64,000 nt of DNA from an uncultured Pelagimonas sp. (GTDB lineage Bacteria; Pseudomonadota; Alphaproteobacteria; Rhodobacterales; Rhodobacteraceae): the NCBI GenBank assembly GCA_947497905.1, contig CANMIH010000002.1, positions 124,001 to 188,000 of the forward strand, written 5' to 3'. The notes under the pieces were generated by a model, which was not told where the DNA came from, made no database searches, and saw only the letters and a program-made list of their open reading frames with translations. Made by a program: the position numbers and the translations under genes. Below are positions 37,946 through 46,849 of the stretch, one piece after another; position 1 is the stretch's first letter, and each line of letters begins with the position of its first letter.

Positions 37946-39895
37946 TCACTCTTCGGCGGCAGGCACCCACACGGTGAACTCTGCACCTTGATCGAGATTG
38001 CGCGCCGTGATCAGGCCTCCGCATCGTTGAACAAGTGTTTGGCTGATGGATAGGCCCAACCCGGTGCCTTCTGCCTGTTTGGTGGTAAAGAACGGATCGA
38101 ACACCGCGTTCAGTTTGTCGGGTGGCAGGCCGGGACCTGTGTCGCGGACAACCAAACGCGCACCGGCATGCCCGTCGCGCGTTTCCTCACCGAGCTCAAG
38201 CCAGAGTGTACCCTCATCGCCCATGGCTTGAATGGCGTTGACGATCAAATTGATCACCACCTGTTGCATTTCACCGGCGTCAATACGCACAAGAGGAGCG
38301 TCTTGCAGATCTGTAACGACGGTAATCTGTCGTCGGCTGAGAAGATGTTCGACAAGGACCAGACAATCGGACACCACCGGCGCCATCTGGGTCATTTCAC
38401 TGTAGCCAGAAAACTCACTGGGGCGTGCAAACTGCAGCAGTTTTCCAACAATCGCATCGATGCGCGTCACCTGTTGATCCACGAGGTTCAGCTCGGTTTC
38501 GACTGATTTGGCGCTCTCTCCTAGGGTTTCTCGCATCACATCAACGTTGCCTTGGATAACTGCAACGGGGTTGTTGATTTCATGGGCAACGCCTGCGGTG
38601 ATTTCACCAATAGAGGCCAATTTCTCTGACATCACCAGTTGCTTGAAAGTCTGCTCAAGCTTCGCATTGGCGGCTTTTAATTCGGCAGTGCGTTGATCCA
38701 CACGCTGGTTTAGCTCATCGGCCCAAGCGCGCAGTTTCTGATCGCGCTCTTGTACCTGATTGAGCAAACTGTCCAAATGTGCGCCTACTGCACCGATCTC
38801 GTCTTTGGTGCCGAGATCACCATTGCGGGCCGAAAGATCGCCCCGCTCGACCCGGCTCATCACGCGGGTCATGCGTTCGAGGGGAGAGAAAATGCCCTTG
38901 GCAAGCCACAGGAATAAGGGCCCCGAGAGCAAAAGCACGCCGACAAAGGCCGCTAGCATCCAGATATAAGCAGCACGTTTTGCCGCGCTAAACGGGGCCT
39001 CAAGGAACCCGACATACAGCATGCCGACACGATCCCCAAAGCTGTCGATGATCGGAAGGTAGCCAGAGATATACCAATCGTTGACCACAAAAGCCCGATC
39101 AAGCCAGGTTTGCCCCTGATCCAAAACACGCCCGCGCACGGCCGCTGAAACGCGCGTGCCAAGCGCGCGGACATCTTCAAACAATCGGACATTGGTTGAG
39201 ACCCGCACGTCTTCGAGAAACAGGGTTGCCGTACCTTGCCGTTCCCCGCCTGTAACGGCGTTGAGGTAAACCAATGTGTTGATCGTATCGATAAACTGCA
39301 AATTGCGGTTCAACAGAATGCCGCCCACCAGAACACCGTCGTGCCCAGGAAGGCTCACCGGGCTTGCGCTGTGAACAATCATGCCACGGTCTTCTACGGT
39401 GCGATTTGTCGGCACGGCGGCCTCGGTGTCGATCAAATCAATACTGGCCTGTTCAGCCATGTCATCCGAGATGTCGGACAGATCGGCATGTGAAAAGATA
39501 TCAATCTCAGTGCTGTGCCGACCGCCCAAAGCGGTGTCGATGACGGGCCACCGTTTGGCCATTTCCTTGGCTTGATCGCGAGGAATGAAATACAGAAAAT
39601 CCAGGCCCAGCATATGGCGTTTGGTACGAAAATAGCTGACCTGCGCCGTGACAGAGCGATTGAGCAGATTGGCCATTTCGGTGGAATTTGCGACGCTCGA
39701 CAGATCCCGCCCAGTGCCATTCATCAATTGTTCGAGGTATTGCTCTGCAATCCGCAGATCGCTTTCGACATTGGCAATCAGAACCTTGTCATAGTCTGAA
39801 TTCCAGCGCGTCATGCCCAGCAAAAGCAGCAGAGGCATCAAAAAGATCAGAGGCAAAAGCGCAAGGATCAACAGGCGCAGGCGAACAGAGGTCAT
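37946..39895 (-). CDS. Sensor histidine kinase with extracytoplasmic sensor domain
   Basis: A 649-residue kinase. A membrane helix (residues 7-27) is followed by a large periplasmic sensor domain (about 28-300) that looks like a double-Cache fold, a second helix (about 305-325), HAMP, a short coiled coil, a HisKA domain with the phosphoacceptor in VAHEINNPVAVIQGN, and a HATPase domain with DTGPGLPP and GTGLGLSI. The ATG at 39895 has AAAGGA 6 bases before it. It is convergent with the NtrC-like gene (adjacent stops) and divergent from modABC. It is the likely partner of the NtrC-like regulator; the signal is unknown. Confidence 0.88.
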   Translation of the reverse strand: MTSVRLRLLILALLPLIFLMPLLLLLGMTRWNSDYDKVLIANVESDLRIAEQYLEQLMNGTGRDLSSVANSTEMANLLNRSVTAQVSYFRTKRHMLGLDFLYFIPRDQAKEMAKRWPVIDTALGGRHSTEIDIFSHADLSDISDDMAEQASIDLIDTEAAVPTNRTVEDRGMIVHSASPVSLPGHDGVLVGGILLNRNLQFIDTINTLVYLNAVTGGERQGTATLFLEDVRVSTNVRLFEDVRALGTRVSAAVRGRVLDQGQTWLDRAFVVNDWYISGYLPIIDSFGDRVGMLYVGFLEAPFSAAKRAAYIWMLAAFVGVLLLSGPLFLWLAKGIFSPLERMTRVMSRVERGDLSARNGDLGTKDEIGAVGAHLDSLLNQVQERDQKLRAWADELNQRVDQRTAELKAANAKLEQTFKQLVMSEKLASIGEITAGVAHEINNPVAVIQGNVDVMRETLGESAKSVETELNLVDQQVTRIDAIVGKLLQFARPSEFSGYSEMTQMAPVVSDCLVLVEHLLSRRQITVVTDLQDAPLVRIDAGEMQQVVINLIVNAIQAMGDEGTLWLELGEETRDGHAGARLVVRDTGPGLPPDKLNAVFDPFFTTKQAEGTGLGLSISQTLVQRCGGLITARNLDQGAEFTVWVPAAEE

Positions 39896-39985
39896 AGCAA
39901 TTCCTTTGTCCCGCAGACTATCCAAGCCCGCGCAGTTGGGCAAACCCCACCAAGAGGGGGCTGGATGTAGCGCGAAGGCCGTGCC

Positions 39986-40744
39986 ATGTCTTGCGCAATG
40001 GTTTTGAAACATCATCATATCCTTGCGCTTTGCGCTATGATCTTGGCCTCTCAGGTTCAGGCCGAAATCACGGTGTTTGCGGCGGCAAGTCTGAAGACGG
40101 CCCTGGATGAAGTGATCGAAACCTACGAAGCCGAGACCGGAGAAGAGGTGCTGGCCTCTTATGCCGGCTCATCTGCGCTTACGCGGCATATTCAATATGG
40201 TGCCCCCGCCGATTTGGTGATCCTTGCCAATGTGGCCTGGATGGATGTGCTCGAGCAGGAGGGTGAGTTAAAACCTGACACGCGTGTTGATCTGTTGGGC
40301 AATCGATTGGCTCTGATTGGGCATGGCGCTGTTGCTCCTTTTGATATATCGGAACTGCCGGAACATCTTGGCGACGCCCGCCTCGCGATGGCATTGGTAA
40401 ATGCGGTGCCAGCGGGAATATACGGGAAGGCGGCCCTGACCTCTCTGGGTCTCTGGGACGAGCTGGCGCTGCAGGTCGCGCAGACAGACAATGTTCGCGC
40501 AGCCCTGTCGCTTGTGGCGCTGGGCGAGGCCCCTTTTGGCATCACCTATGTTACGGATGCTGCCGCTGAGCCGCGCGTCAGTATTGCGGCGCTGTTTCCT
40601 GAAACCAGTCACCCGCCAATTCGCTATCCAGCGGCGTTGACACAAGGGGCCGATGATGCGGCTGCAGGGTTTCTCGCCTATCTGCAATCTGAGACTGCGC
40701 GTCTTGCTTTCACGTCTCACGGTTTTATCCCGTTGTTGCCATGA
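39986..40744 (+). CDS. modA: Molybdate-binding periplasmic protein
   Basis: A 252-residue binding protein. The signal peptide ends near VQAEIT; the mature part shows ModA features: VFAAASLKTALDE, YAGSSALTRHIQYGAPAD, NRLALIG and VTDAAAEP. The start ATG at 39986 has GAAGG 7 bases before it; a second ATG at 39998 is also possible. It leads modABC, with ATGA overlaps throughout. Confidence 0.92.
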   Translation: MSCAMVLKHHHILALCAMILASQVQAEITVFAAASLKTALDEVIETYEAETGEEVLASYAGSSALTRHIQYGAPADLVILANVAWMDVLEQEGELKPDTRVDLLGNRLALIGHGAVAPFDISELPEHLGDARLAMALVNAVPAGIYGKAALTSLGLWDELALQVAQTDNVRAALSLVALGEAPFGITYVTDAAAEPRVSIAALFPETSHPPIRYPAALTQGADDAAAGFLAYLQSETARLAFTSHGFIPLLP

Positions 40745-41433
40745 TGGAGTGGTTGTCGCCAGAAGAACAACAGGCCGTGCTGTTGTCGCTGCGTGTGGCA
40801 TTTTGGGCCACCATTGTGTCGTTGCCCTTTGGAGTGTTCACAGCCTATGCGCTGGCGCGTTGGCGCTTTCCTGGCAAGCAGATCGTAAATGGGTTGGTTC
40901 ATTTGCCTTTGATCCTGCCACCCGTTGTGACCGGGTATCTGTTGTTGATTACCTTCGGTAGGCGGGCGCCAATCGGTGCGGCTTTGCATGAAATTGGCAT
41001 CACCTTTGCCTTCCGTTGGACCGGTGCAGCGCTTGCGGCGGCGATTGTTGCCTTCCCATTGATGGTGCGGGCCATGCGCCTGTCGATTGAAGCGGTTGAC
41101 CCGAAACTTGAACAGGCGGCGGGCGCCCTGGGCGCCTCGCGGATCTGGGTGTTTCTGACCGTAACCTTACCGCTTATCCTGCCCGGAGTGCTGACCGGTG
41201 CGATTTTGGCCTTTGCCAAAGCGATGGGTGAATTCGGTGCGACAATCACCTTTGTCTCAAACATTCCCGGACAAACCCAAACCCTGCCCTCTGCGATCTA
41301 CGCCTTTTTGCAGGTCCCCGGAGGTGAGAGCTCGGCCCTGCGTTTGGTTGGGATCTCGGTTGCCATAGCCATGCTGGCGCTGTTGGCCTCTGAACTGCTG
41401 GCACGTCGATTGGCACGGAGGATTTCGGGATGA
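40741..41433 (+). CDS. modB: Molybdate ABC transporter, permease
   Basis: A 230-residue permease with about five membrane helices and the permease loop GALGASRIWVFLTVTLPLILPG. The segment AKAMGEFGATITFVSNIPGQTQT is characteristic of ModB. It overlaps both modA and modC by 4 bases and moves molybdate across the inner membrane. Confidence 0.93.
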   Translation: MMEWLSPEEQQAVLLSLRVAFWATIVSLPFGVFTAYALARWRFPGKQIVNGLVHLPLILPPVVTGYLLLITFGRRAPIGAALHEIGITFAFRWTGAALAAAIVAFPLMVRAMRLSIEAVDPKLEQAAGALGASRIWVFLTVTLPLILPGVLTGAILAFAKAMGEFGATITFVSNIPGQTQTLPSAIYAFLQVPGGESSALRLVGISVAIAMLALLASELLARRLARRISG

Positions 41434-42512
41434 GCCTGTCTGTGCGTCTGACCCACAGCTTTGAAGACCGGCGCTTTGACATCGCCTTTGACGCACCGGG
41501 TGGCGTGACGGTGCTGTTTGGAGGATCTGGGTCCGGCAAAACGACCATCGTCAATGCGGTGGCCGGGCTTTTGCGTCCCGAGGCAGGGCGGATTGCGGTT
41601 GAGGATCGGGTGCTGTTTGACAGCGATACAGGCACCAATTTGAAACCGCATAAACGTCGGCTGGGCTATATCTTTCAAGAGGGCCGCCTGTTTCCACATC
41701 TCAGCGTAAAACAGAACCTTCTGTATGGTCGTTGGTTCGCTCCTAAATCAGCGCTGCCCGCTCGGCTCGAAGATGTGGTGGAAATGCTGGGGATTGGGCC
41801 CTTGCTCACCCGTCGTCCCAGTGCGCTGTCCGGTGGTGAAAAACAACGCGTGGCCATCGGACGTGCGCTTTTGGCAAGTCCGGAGCTGATCCTTGCTGAT
41901 GAACCACTGGCCGCGTTGGATGAGGCGCGCAAAGCCGAGATCCTGCCCTATTTCGAACGTCTGAGAGATGAGGCGCGGGTGCCCATTCTGTATGTCAGTC
42001 ACTCAGCGGCGGAAGTGGCGCGGTTGGCAACATCTGTTGTCGTGTTGCAAAACGGTAAAGTGGCCCGGCAAGGACCTGCATCCGAGGTGCTGAGCGACCC
42101 AAGTGTGGCACCCATGGGGGTCCGCTCGGTCGGAGCGGTTCTTGAGGCCCATGTCAGGTGCCATCATAACGATGGGTTGAGCGAGCTAAACGCAGGTGGT
42201 GTGCCGCTGTTTCTGCCGCGCGTCTCAAAGGACATTGGGGATTTGGTGCGAGTGCGGGTGGCGGCTCAGGACGTCATGTTGTCGCGCGACCGCCCCGTTG
42301 GGTTGTCCGCCTTGAATATCGTACCAGGCACCGTCGCATCGATCCGGTCTGGCACTGGACCGGGGGCAATTGTCTCGTTGGACACCGCGGCGGGGCGTAT
42401 TTTGTCACGTGTCACGCGGCGGTCAGTGGCCGACCTTGGGCTCGCGCCCGGGGTCAGCTGTCATGCCATAATCAAAACAGTTTCCGTTTCGCCACAGGAT
42501 GTGGGTGGCTGA
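41430..42512 (+). CDS. modC: Molybdate ABC transporter, ATP-binding protein
   Basis: A 360-residue ATPase. The nucleotide-binding domain has GGSGSGKTT, the signature LSGGEKQRVAIGRALL and Walker B LILADEPLAALD. The C-terminal ~100 residues form a TOBE/Mop-type domain (GLSALNIVPGTVASIRSG), which in ModC binds oxyanions and inhibits transport. The domain and context separate it from TupC. It closes modABC. Confidence 0.92.
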   Translation: MSLSVRLTHSFEDRRFDIAFDAPGGVTVLFGGSGSGKTTIVNAVAGLLRPEAGRIAVEDRVLFDSDTGTNLKPHKRRLGYIFQEGRLFPHLSVKQNLLYGRWFAPKSALPARLEDVVEMLGIGPLLTRRPSALSGGEKQRVAIGRALLASPELILADEPLAALDEARKAEILPYFERLRDEARVPILYVSHSAAEVARLATSVVVLQNGKVARQGPASEVLSDPSVAPMGVRSVGAVLEAHVRCHHNDGLSELNAGGVPLFLPRVSKDIGDLVRVRVAAQDVMLSRDRPVGLSALNIVPGTVASIRSGTGPGAIVSLDTAAGRILSRVTRRSVADLGLAPGVSCHAIIKTVSVSPQDVGG

Positions 42513-42593
42513 AATTTGGCGTCCACAAGGTGCATTGCCCCTGCCCAGACATGATGCAGATCTAGGCGGGTTAGGCGAATCAAGGAGACCGCA

Positions 42594-43403
42594 ATGACCT
42601 TGCCTGTGATTGGTGCTGCACTGAAGGTGGAAGAGATTGATTTCTTTCGCGATTGGTTATTCGAAAAGGATCGCGATATCGAGATCCAGAGCTTTGAGAC
42701 CCCTGAAATTCTGATTGGTGAAGACTGGCGCCCGCTGGTTGAGGCCGCGAAGGAAAAACTTGTGGGCTGGAACGGACGCCTTGGTATTCATGGCCCTTAC
42801 ATGGGTCTGACATTGGCCAGCCATGACCCGGAAATCCGAGCGGTTGCGCGCAAGCGTATGATGCGCGGGCTGGAGATTTGTGAGGCGCTAGGGGCGACGC
42901 AAATGGTGATCCATTCCCCCTACACCACTTGGAACAATTTCAATCTGGATATGATGGACGGCAAACGCGATACTCTGATCGCCGAGGTTCATGACACACT
43001 GGACGGTGTGGTTACCCGTGCCGAAAACAGCGGTGTTATGTTGGTTCTTGAAAACATCGAAGATGTGAACCCTCAAGAGCGCAAAACACTGGCTGAGAGC
43101 TTTGACAGCGACATGGTCCAGCTTTCTATTGATACCGGTCATGCGGCCATCGCGCATAATGCACCACCCGTGGATTATTTTGTCCGAAGTGCGGGCGAAC
43201 AGCTGCATCATATCCATCTACAAGACGTTGACGGCTATGCCGACCGTCATTGGGCCGTTGGGCAGGGGAACATCCCTTGGCAGGCTGTGTTTGACGCGAT
43301 TGGTCAGCTGGAGCAAAAACCGCGCCTGATCCTTGAGATGATGCACGCGGACTCAATCCAGCCCTCGATGGCCTATCTCGAAGCCCATGGTCTTGGGCAA
43401 TAA
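42594..43403 (+). CDS. Sugar phosphate isomerase/epimerase family (xylose-isomerase-like TIM barrel)
   Basis: A 269-residue TIM-barrel protein. Typical segments are GIHGPYMGLTLASHDPEIR, a Glu metal ligand in LVLENIEDVNP, the SIDTGHAAIAH segment and the HHIHLQDVDGYADRHWAVGQG region that supplies His and Asp ligands. The family includes sugar isomerases, AP endonucleases and hydroxypyruvate isomerases; the substrate cannot be set. It stands alone after modC, 81 bases away. Confidence 0.82.
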   Translation: MTLPVIGAALKVEEIDFFRDWLFEKDRDIEIQSFETPEILIGEDWRPLVEAAKEKLVGWNGRLGIHGPYMGLTLASHDPEIRAVARKRMMRGLEICEALGATQMVIHSPYTTWNNFNLDMMDGKRDTLIAEVHDTLDGVVTRAENSGVMLVLENIEDVNPQERKTLAESFDSDMVQLSIDTGHAAIAHNAPPVDYFVRSAGEQLHHIHLQDVDGYADRHWAVGQGNIPWQAVFDAIGQLEQKPRLILEMMHADSIQPSMAYLEAHGLGQ

Positions 43404-43435
43404 CATGGGTGTTTGACTTACCGGTCCGAGACGGT

Positions 43436-43458
43436 GGAAGAGGGCGCTGCCCTCTTCC
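43436..43458. terminator. Bidirectional terminator after the TIM-barrel gene
   Basis: GGAAGAGGGC pairs perfectly with GCCCTCTTCC around GCT. It lies between the convergent ends at 43403 and 43467. Confidence 0.75.
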
Positions 43459-43466
43459 AGTTCCGG

Positions 43467-44927
43467 TTAGTTATCCGTGTCAGAGGTCGTTGGCGCAGGT
43501 GTCGCTGGTGCGGGTGTGACCGAGGCAGATGAGGTGGTCAGAGCGCCGCCGATCCATTCTCCCGAGGCCTCCTGGCCCGTGGCATAGCGCATGATGCCCT
43601 GTCCCTCACGTTTGCCTTTTTCAAAGCTGCCCTCGTAGGTGTCTCCATTGGCATAAACCGCAACTCCCTGACCGTTGATCTCACCGCGATCCCAGTTGCC
43701 GGTGTAGGTAAAGCCGCTGGCCATGGTAATGGTTCCCTGACCATGGCGCTGACCTTCGCGGAACTGACCCTCGTACTCGGTCTTATCCGGATAGGTCGCG
43801 GTGCCTTTGCCGTGGCGCTGTCCGTCTTGCCATTCACCTTCATACCGATATCCATCGGGGTAAGTCATGACGCCAAAGCCATTGTTGCGGGCATTCACAA
43901 ATTCACCGGTATACACAAGCCCGTTGGCATATGAGGCGGTGCCTTTGCCGTCGATCACACCATCCACCCAATCGCCATTGTAGGTCGAACCATCGGGGTA
44001 GGTGATTTCACCCACGCCATTTGCCAAATCTCCGGCGAACTCACCTTCATAAATCGAGCCATCAGGATAGGTGACTTTGCCCTGACCTTCGATCTGACCG
44101 GTGATCCAGTTGCCGTCATAGCGGTAGCCATCGGTACCTGTGAACACACCCTGACCGTGACGTTGGTCATTGTTGAACTGGCCTTCGTAGATATCACCGT
44201 TGGCATAGGTGACTTTGCCGCCACCTTCACGGCGGCCATCCACCAGCTCGCCTTCATAGACATCGCCATTGGGCTGGGTCAGCTTGCCATTGCCGTCGAT
44301 CTGACCGTCGCGCCAGGTGCCTTCATAAATCAGACCATCGGGCATGGTCAGTTTGCCCTGACCTTCCCGATCCCCATCTGCCACACGCCCATCATAGATG
44401 GATTGGTCCGGATAGGTGATCTTGGCGCTGCCCTCTTTGACGCCATTCACCCAATCGCCTTCATAGAGATAGCCATTGGGGGCCGTCATGGTGCCTTTGC
44501 CATGGTGAAGTGCATTTCGGAAGCTGCCTTCATAGCGCACGCCATTGGCATAGATTGCGATGCCTTTGCCGGTGATTTTACCGTCGTGCCAGGAGCCTTC
44601 ATAAGTGCCGCCATCAGCAAAGATGATCTTACCGACGCCTTCAGGTTTGCCTTTGGAAAACTGACCCTCGTAGACCGACCCATTGGGGAAGCGTGCCACG
44701 CCGTCCCCCTTGATCTCACCCTCGACCCAATCCCCGGTGTACTCATATCCGTTGGGAAGACGATAGGTGCCAATTCCGTGCTGTAGCCCGTCCTGAAAGG
44801 TGCCTTCGTAGATGCCGCCATCGTCGTATTGCTTGCTGACGACCTCGCCTTGTTGCGCGAAGGCAAATGTGCCCACAACCAAGGTTCCCATAAACAGCGT
44901 GGCTTTTGCGGCTGTCTTGATCTGCAT
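43467..44927 (-). CDS. Exported MORN-repeat protein
   Basis: A 486-residue protein. A signal peptide (about residues 1-24, ending TFAFAQQG) is followed by about 18 tandem 23-residue MORN repeats of the form YEGxWxxGxxxGxGxxxYxxG and a partial nineteenth. A Ser/Thr/Pro/Ala-rich tail closes the protein. MORN repeats form elongated beta-sheets that often bind lipids or other proteins. The array fills nearly the whole protein, and no catalytic domain is present. The cellular role is unknown; the signal peptide points to the periplasm or outer membrane. Confidence 0.87.
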   Translation of the reverse strand: MQIKTAAKATLFMGTLVVGTFAFAQQGEVVSKQYDDGGIYEGTFQDGLQHGIGTYRLPNGYEYTGDWVEGEIKGDGVARFPNGSVYEGQFSKGKPEGVGKIIFADGGTYEGSWHDGKITGKGIAIYANGVRYEGSFRNALHHGKGTMTAPNGYLYEGDWVNGVKEGSAKITYPDQSIYDGRVADGDREGQGKLTMPDGLIYEGTWRDGQIDGNGKLTQPNGDVYEGELVDGRREGGGKVTYANGDIYEGQFNNDQRHGQGVFTGTDGYRYDGNWITGQIEGQGKVTYPDGSIYEGEFAGDLANGVGEITYPDGSTYNGDWVDGVIDGKGTASYANGLVYTGEFVNARNNGFGVMTYPDGYRYEGEWQDGQRHGKGTATYPDKTEYEGQFREGQRHGQGTITMASGFTYTGNWDRGEINGQGVAVYANGDTYEGSFEKGKREGQGIMRYATGQEASGEWIGGALTTSSASVTPAPATPAPTTSDTDN

Positions 44928-45149
44928 GTCTATTCGCCCCTTTGCCCAAAAATGGGCCCCCTGTTACCGGAAACGTAATAGAGCCAGCGATTTGGGGCAA
45001 TGGTTTTGCCGCCACACGGGGCAATCGGCGCGGAATTGCGCTTTGTGAGCGAATGTGTGTGGGACAGGTGAGGCCGGTCTGCCCCGAGACGCTTTTCCTC
45101 AGATGTGCATCTGCTATGTCAGGGGGGAACAGGAATTAAGGGCCGAGCG

Positions 45150-46808
45150 ATGAGTGATCATTTTCGTCTGACACTGGCACAATTGAACCCCACTGTCGGA
45201 GATCTGTCGGGCAATGCTGCTAAGGCGCATGATGCGTGGGAACAGGGCAAATCTGCCCAGGCAGATATGGTGGCTCTGCCGGAAATGTGGATCACCGGAT
45301 ATAATGCACAGGATCTGGTGATGAAGCCTGCTTTCTATCAGGCTGCAATTGCCGAAATTGAAAGTCTGGCCAAGCTTTGTGCTGAGGGGCCAACGCTTGG
45401 GGTTGGTGGGCCGTGGTTTGAAGACGGCAAACTCTATAATGCCTATTTCATCTGTCGCGAGGGCCGTGTCGTCAATCGCGTGCTAAAGCACCACCTGCCA
45501 AACGAAACGGTGTTTGATGAGGTGCGCATCTTCGATTCTGGCGCGCTGGGCGGGCCCTATAGTGTGGGCAACACCCGGATCGGCTCGCCGATCTGCGAAG
45601 ATGCCTGGCATGAGGATGTGGCAGAAACGCTTGAGGAAACCGGGGCCGAGTTCCTGATGGTGCCCAATGGGTCGCCCTATTTCCGCAATAAATTCGATGT
45701 GCGTTTGAACCACATGGTCTCGCGCGTTGTCGAAACCGGTCTACCGCTTGTCTACCTCAACATGGTGGGTGGGCAGGATGATCAGGTGTTTGACGGGGGC
45801 TCCTTTGTTCTCAATCCCGGTGGCAAAATTGCCGTTAAGCTGCCTGTGTTTGATGAAGTTATTGCTCATGTCGATTTCAAACGCGGTGATCAGGGCTGGG
45901 AAGCGCAACCGGGGCGGTTTGAGAAACACCCGGATGAATGGGAGCAAGATTATCGCGTGATGGTCGAGGCGCTCCGGGATTACCTACGCAAAAGCGGGTT
46001 TTCCAAAGTGCTTTTGGGGCTGTCTGGCGGTGTGGATTCGGCCTTGGTTGCGGCTATCGCGGTGGATGCTATTGGGGCAGAGAACGTCCGCTGTGTCATG
46101 CTGCCGTCGGAATATACGAGCCCTGAGTCTCTGGAAGACGCCGAAGCCTGCGCCAAAGCGCTGGGCGTGCATTACGACTATGTGCCGATCACAGAAGGCC
46201 AGACCGCTATTTCCAACACGCTGGCGCCCTTGTTTGCGGGACGCGATGAGGATGTGACCGAAGAGAACATTCAATCGCGCCTGCGGGGGCTGTTGTTGAT
46301 GGCCATGTCCAATAAATTCGGTGAGATGCTCCTGACGACGGGCAACAAATCCGAAGTCGCCGTGGGCTATGCCACGATCTACGGCGATATGAATGGCGGC
46401 TATAACCCCATCAAAGATCTCTACAAAACCCGCGTGTTTGAAACCTGTCATTGGCGCAATGCCAATCATCGGGACTGGATGTCAGGCCCCGAAGGGCTGG
46501 TGATCCCAGAGCGGATCATCACCAAACCCCCCTCGGCCGAATTGCGTGAGGATCAGAAAGACAGTGACAGCCTTCCGGATTATCCGGTGTTGGATGGGAT
46601 CTTGGAGATCCTGGTCGATCGGGATGGCTCGATCGCAGATTGTGTCGCCGCCGGTTTCGAAGAGGCGGATGCCAAACGCATTCAGCACCTCCTGTACATC
46701 AGCGAATACAAACGTTTCCAATCTGCGCCGGGGGCACGCCTGACGCTCAAGGCCTTCTGGCTGGACCGCCGGTATCCGATTGTGAACCGCTGGCGCGATC
46801 AGGGATAA
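45150..46808 (+). CDS. nadE: NAD+ synthase, glutamine-dependent
   Basis: A 552-residue fusion. The N-terminal nitrilase-like glutaminase domain shows the Glu of ALPEMW, the Lys of VLKHHLPN and the Cys of PICEDAW. The C-terminal NAD synthase domain has the PP-loop LSGGVDSALVA and downstream TTGNKSEVAVGY. It amidates nicotinic acid adenine dinucleotide with ammonia from glutamine. ATG 45150 is used because the upstream in-frame extension is not conserved. It is monocistronic with a terminator after it. Confidence 0.94.
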   Translation: MSDHFRLTLAQLNPTVGDLSGNAAKAHDAWEQGKSAQADMVALPEMWITGYNAQDLVMKPAFYQAAIAEIESLAKLCAEGPTLGVGGPWFEDGKLYNAYFICREGRVVNRVLKHHLPNETVFDEVRIFDSGALGGPYSVGNTRIGSPICEDAWHEDVAETLEETGAEFLMVPNGSPYFRNKFDVRLNHMVSRVVETGLPLVYLNMVGGQDDQVFDGGSFVLNPGGKIAVKLPVFDEVIAHVDFKRGDQGWEAQPGRFEKHPDEWEQDYRVMVEALRDYLRKSGFSKVLLGLSGGVDSALVAAIAVDAIGAENVRCVMLPSEYTSPESLEDAEACAKALGVHYDYVPITEGQTAISNTLAPLFAGRDEDVTEENIQSRLRGLLLMAMSNKFGEMLLTTGNKSEVAVGYATIYGDMNGGYNPIKDLYKTRVFETCHWRNANHRDWMSGPEGLVIPERIITKPPSAELREDQKDSDSLPDYPVLDGILEILVDRDGSIADCVAAGFEEADAKRIQHLLYISEYKRFQSAPGARLTLKAFWLDRRYPIVNRWRDQG

Positions 46809-46814
46809 ACCAAT

Positions 46815-46842
46815 AGGCGCGCGCGAAGGACTGCGCGCGCCT
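46815..46842. terminator. Bidirectional terminator between nadE and the MBL-fold gene
   Basis: AGGCGCGCGC pairs perfectly with GCGCGCGCCT around an 8-base loop between the convergent ends at 46808 and 46850. It resembles the GC-alternating terminator at 22733. Confidence 0.65.
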
Positions 46843-46849
46843 GATCCGT

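Noticed and set aside
43467-44927. A tandem DNA repeat or CRISPR-like array
   Set aside because: The periodicity is 69 bases and follows the MORN protein repeat; the units are diverged at the DNA level and have no spacer/repeat structure.
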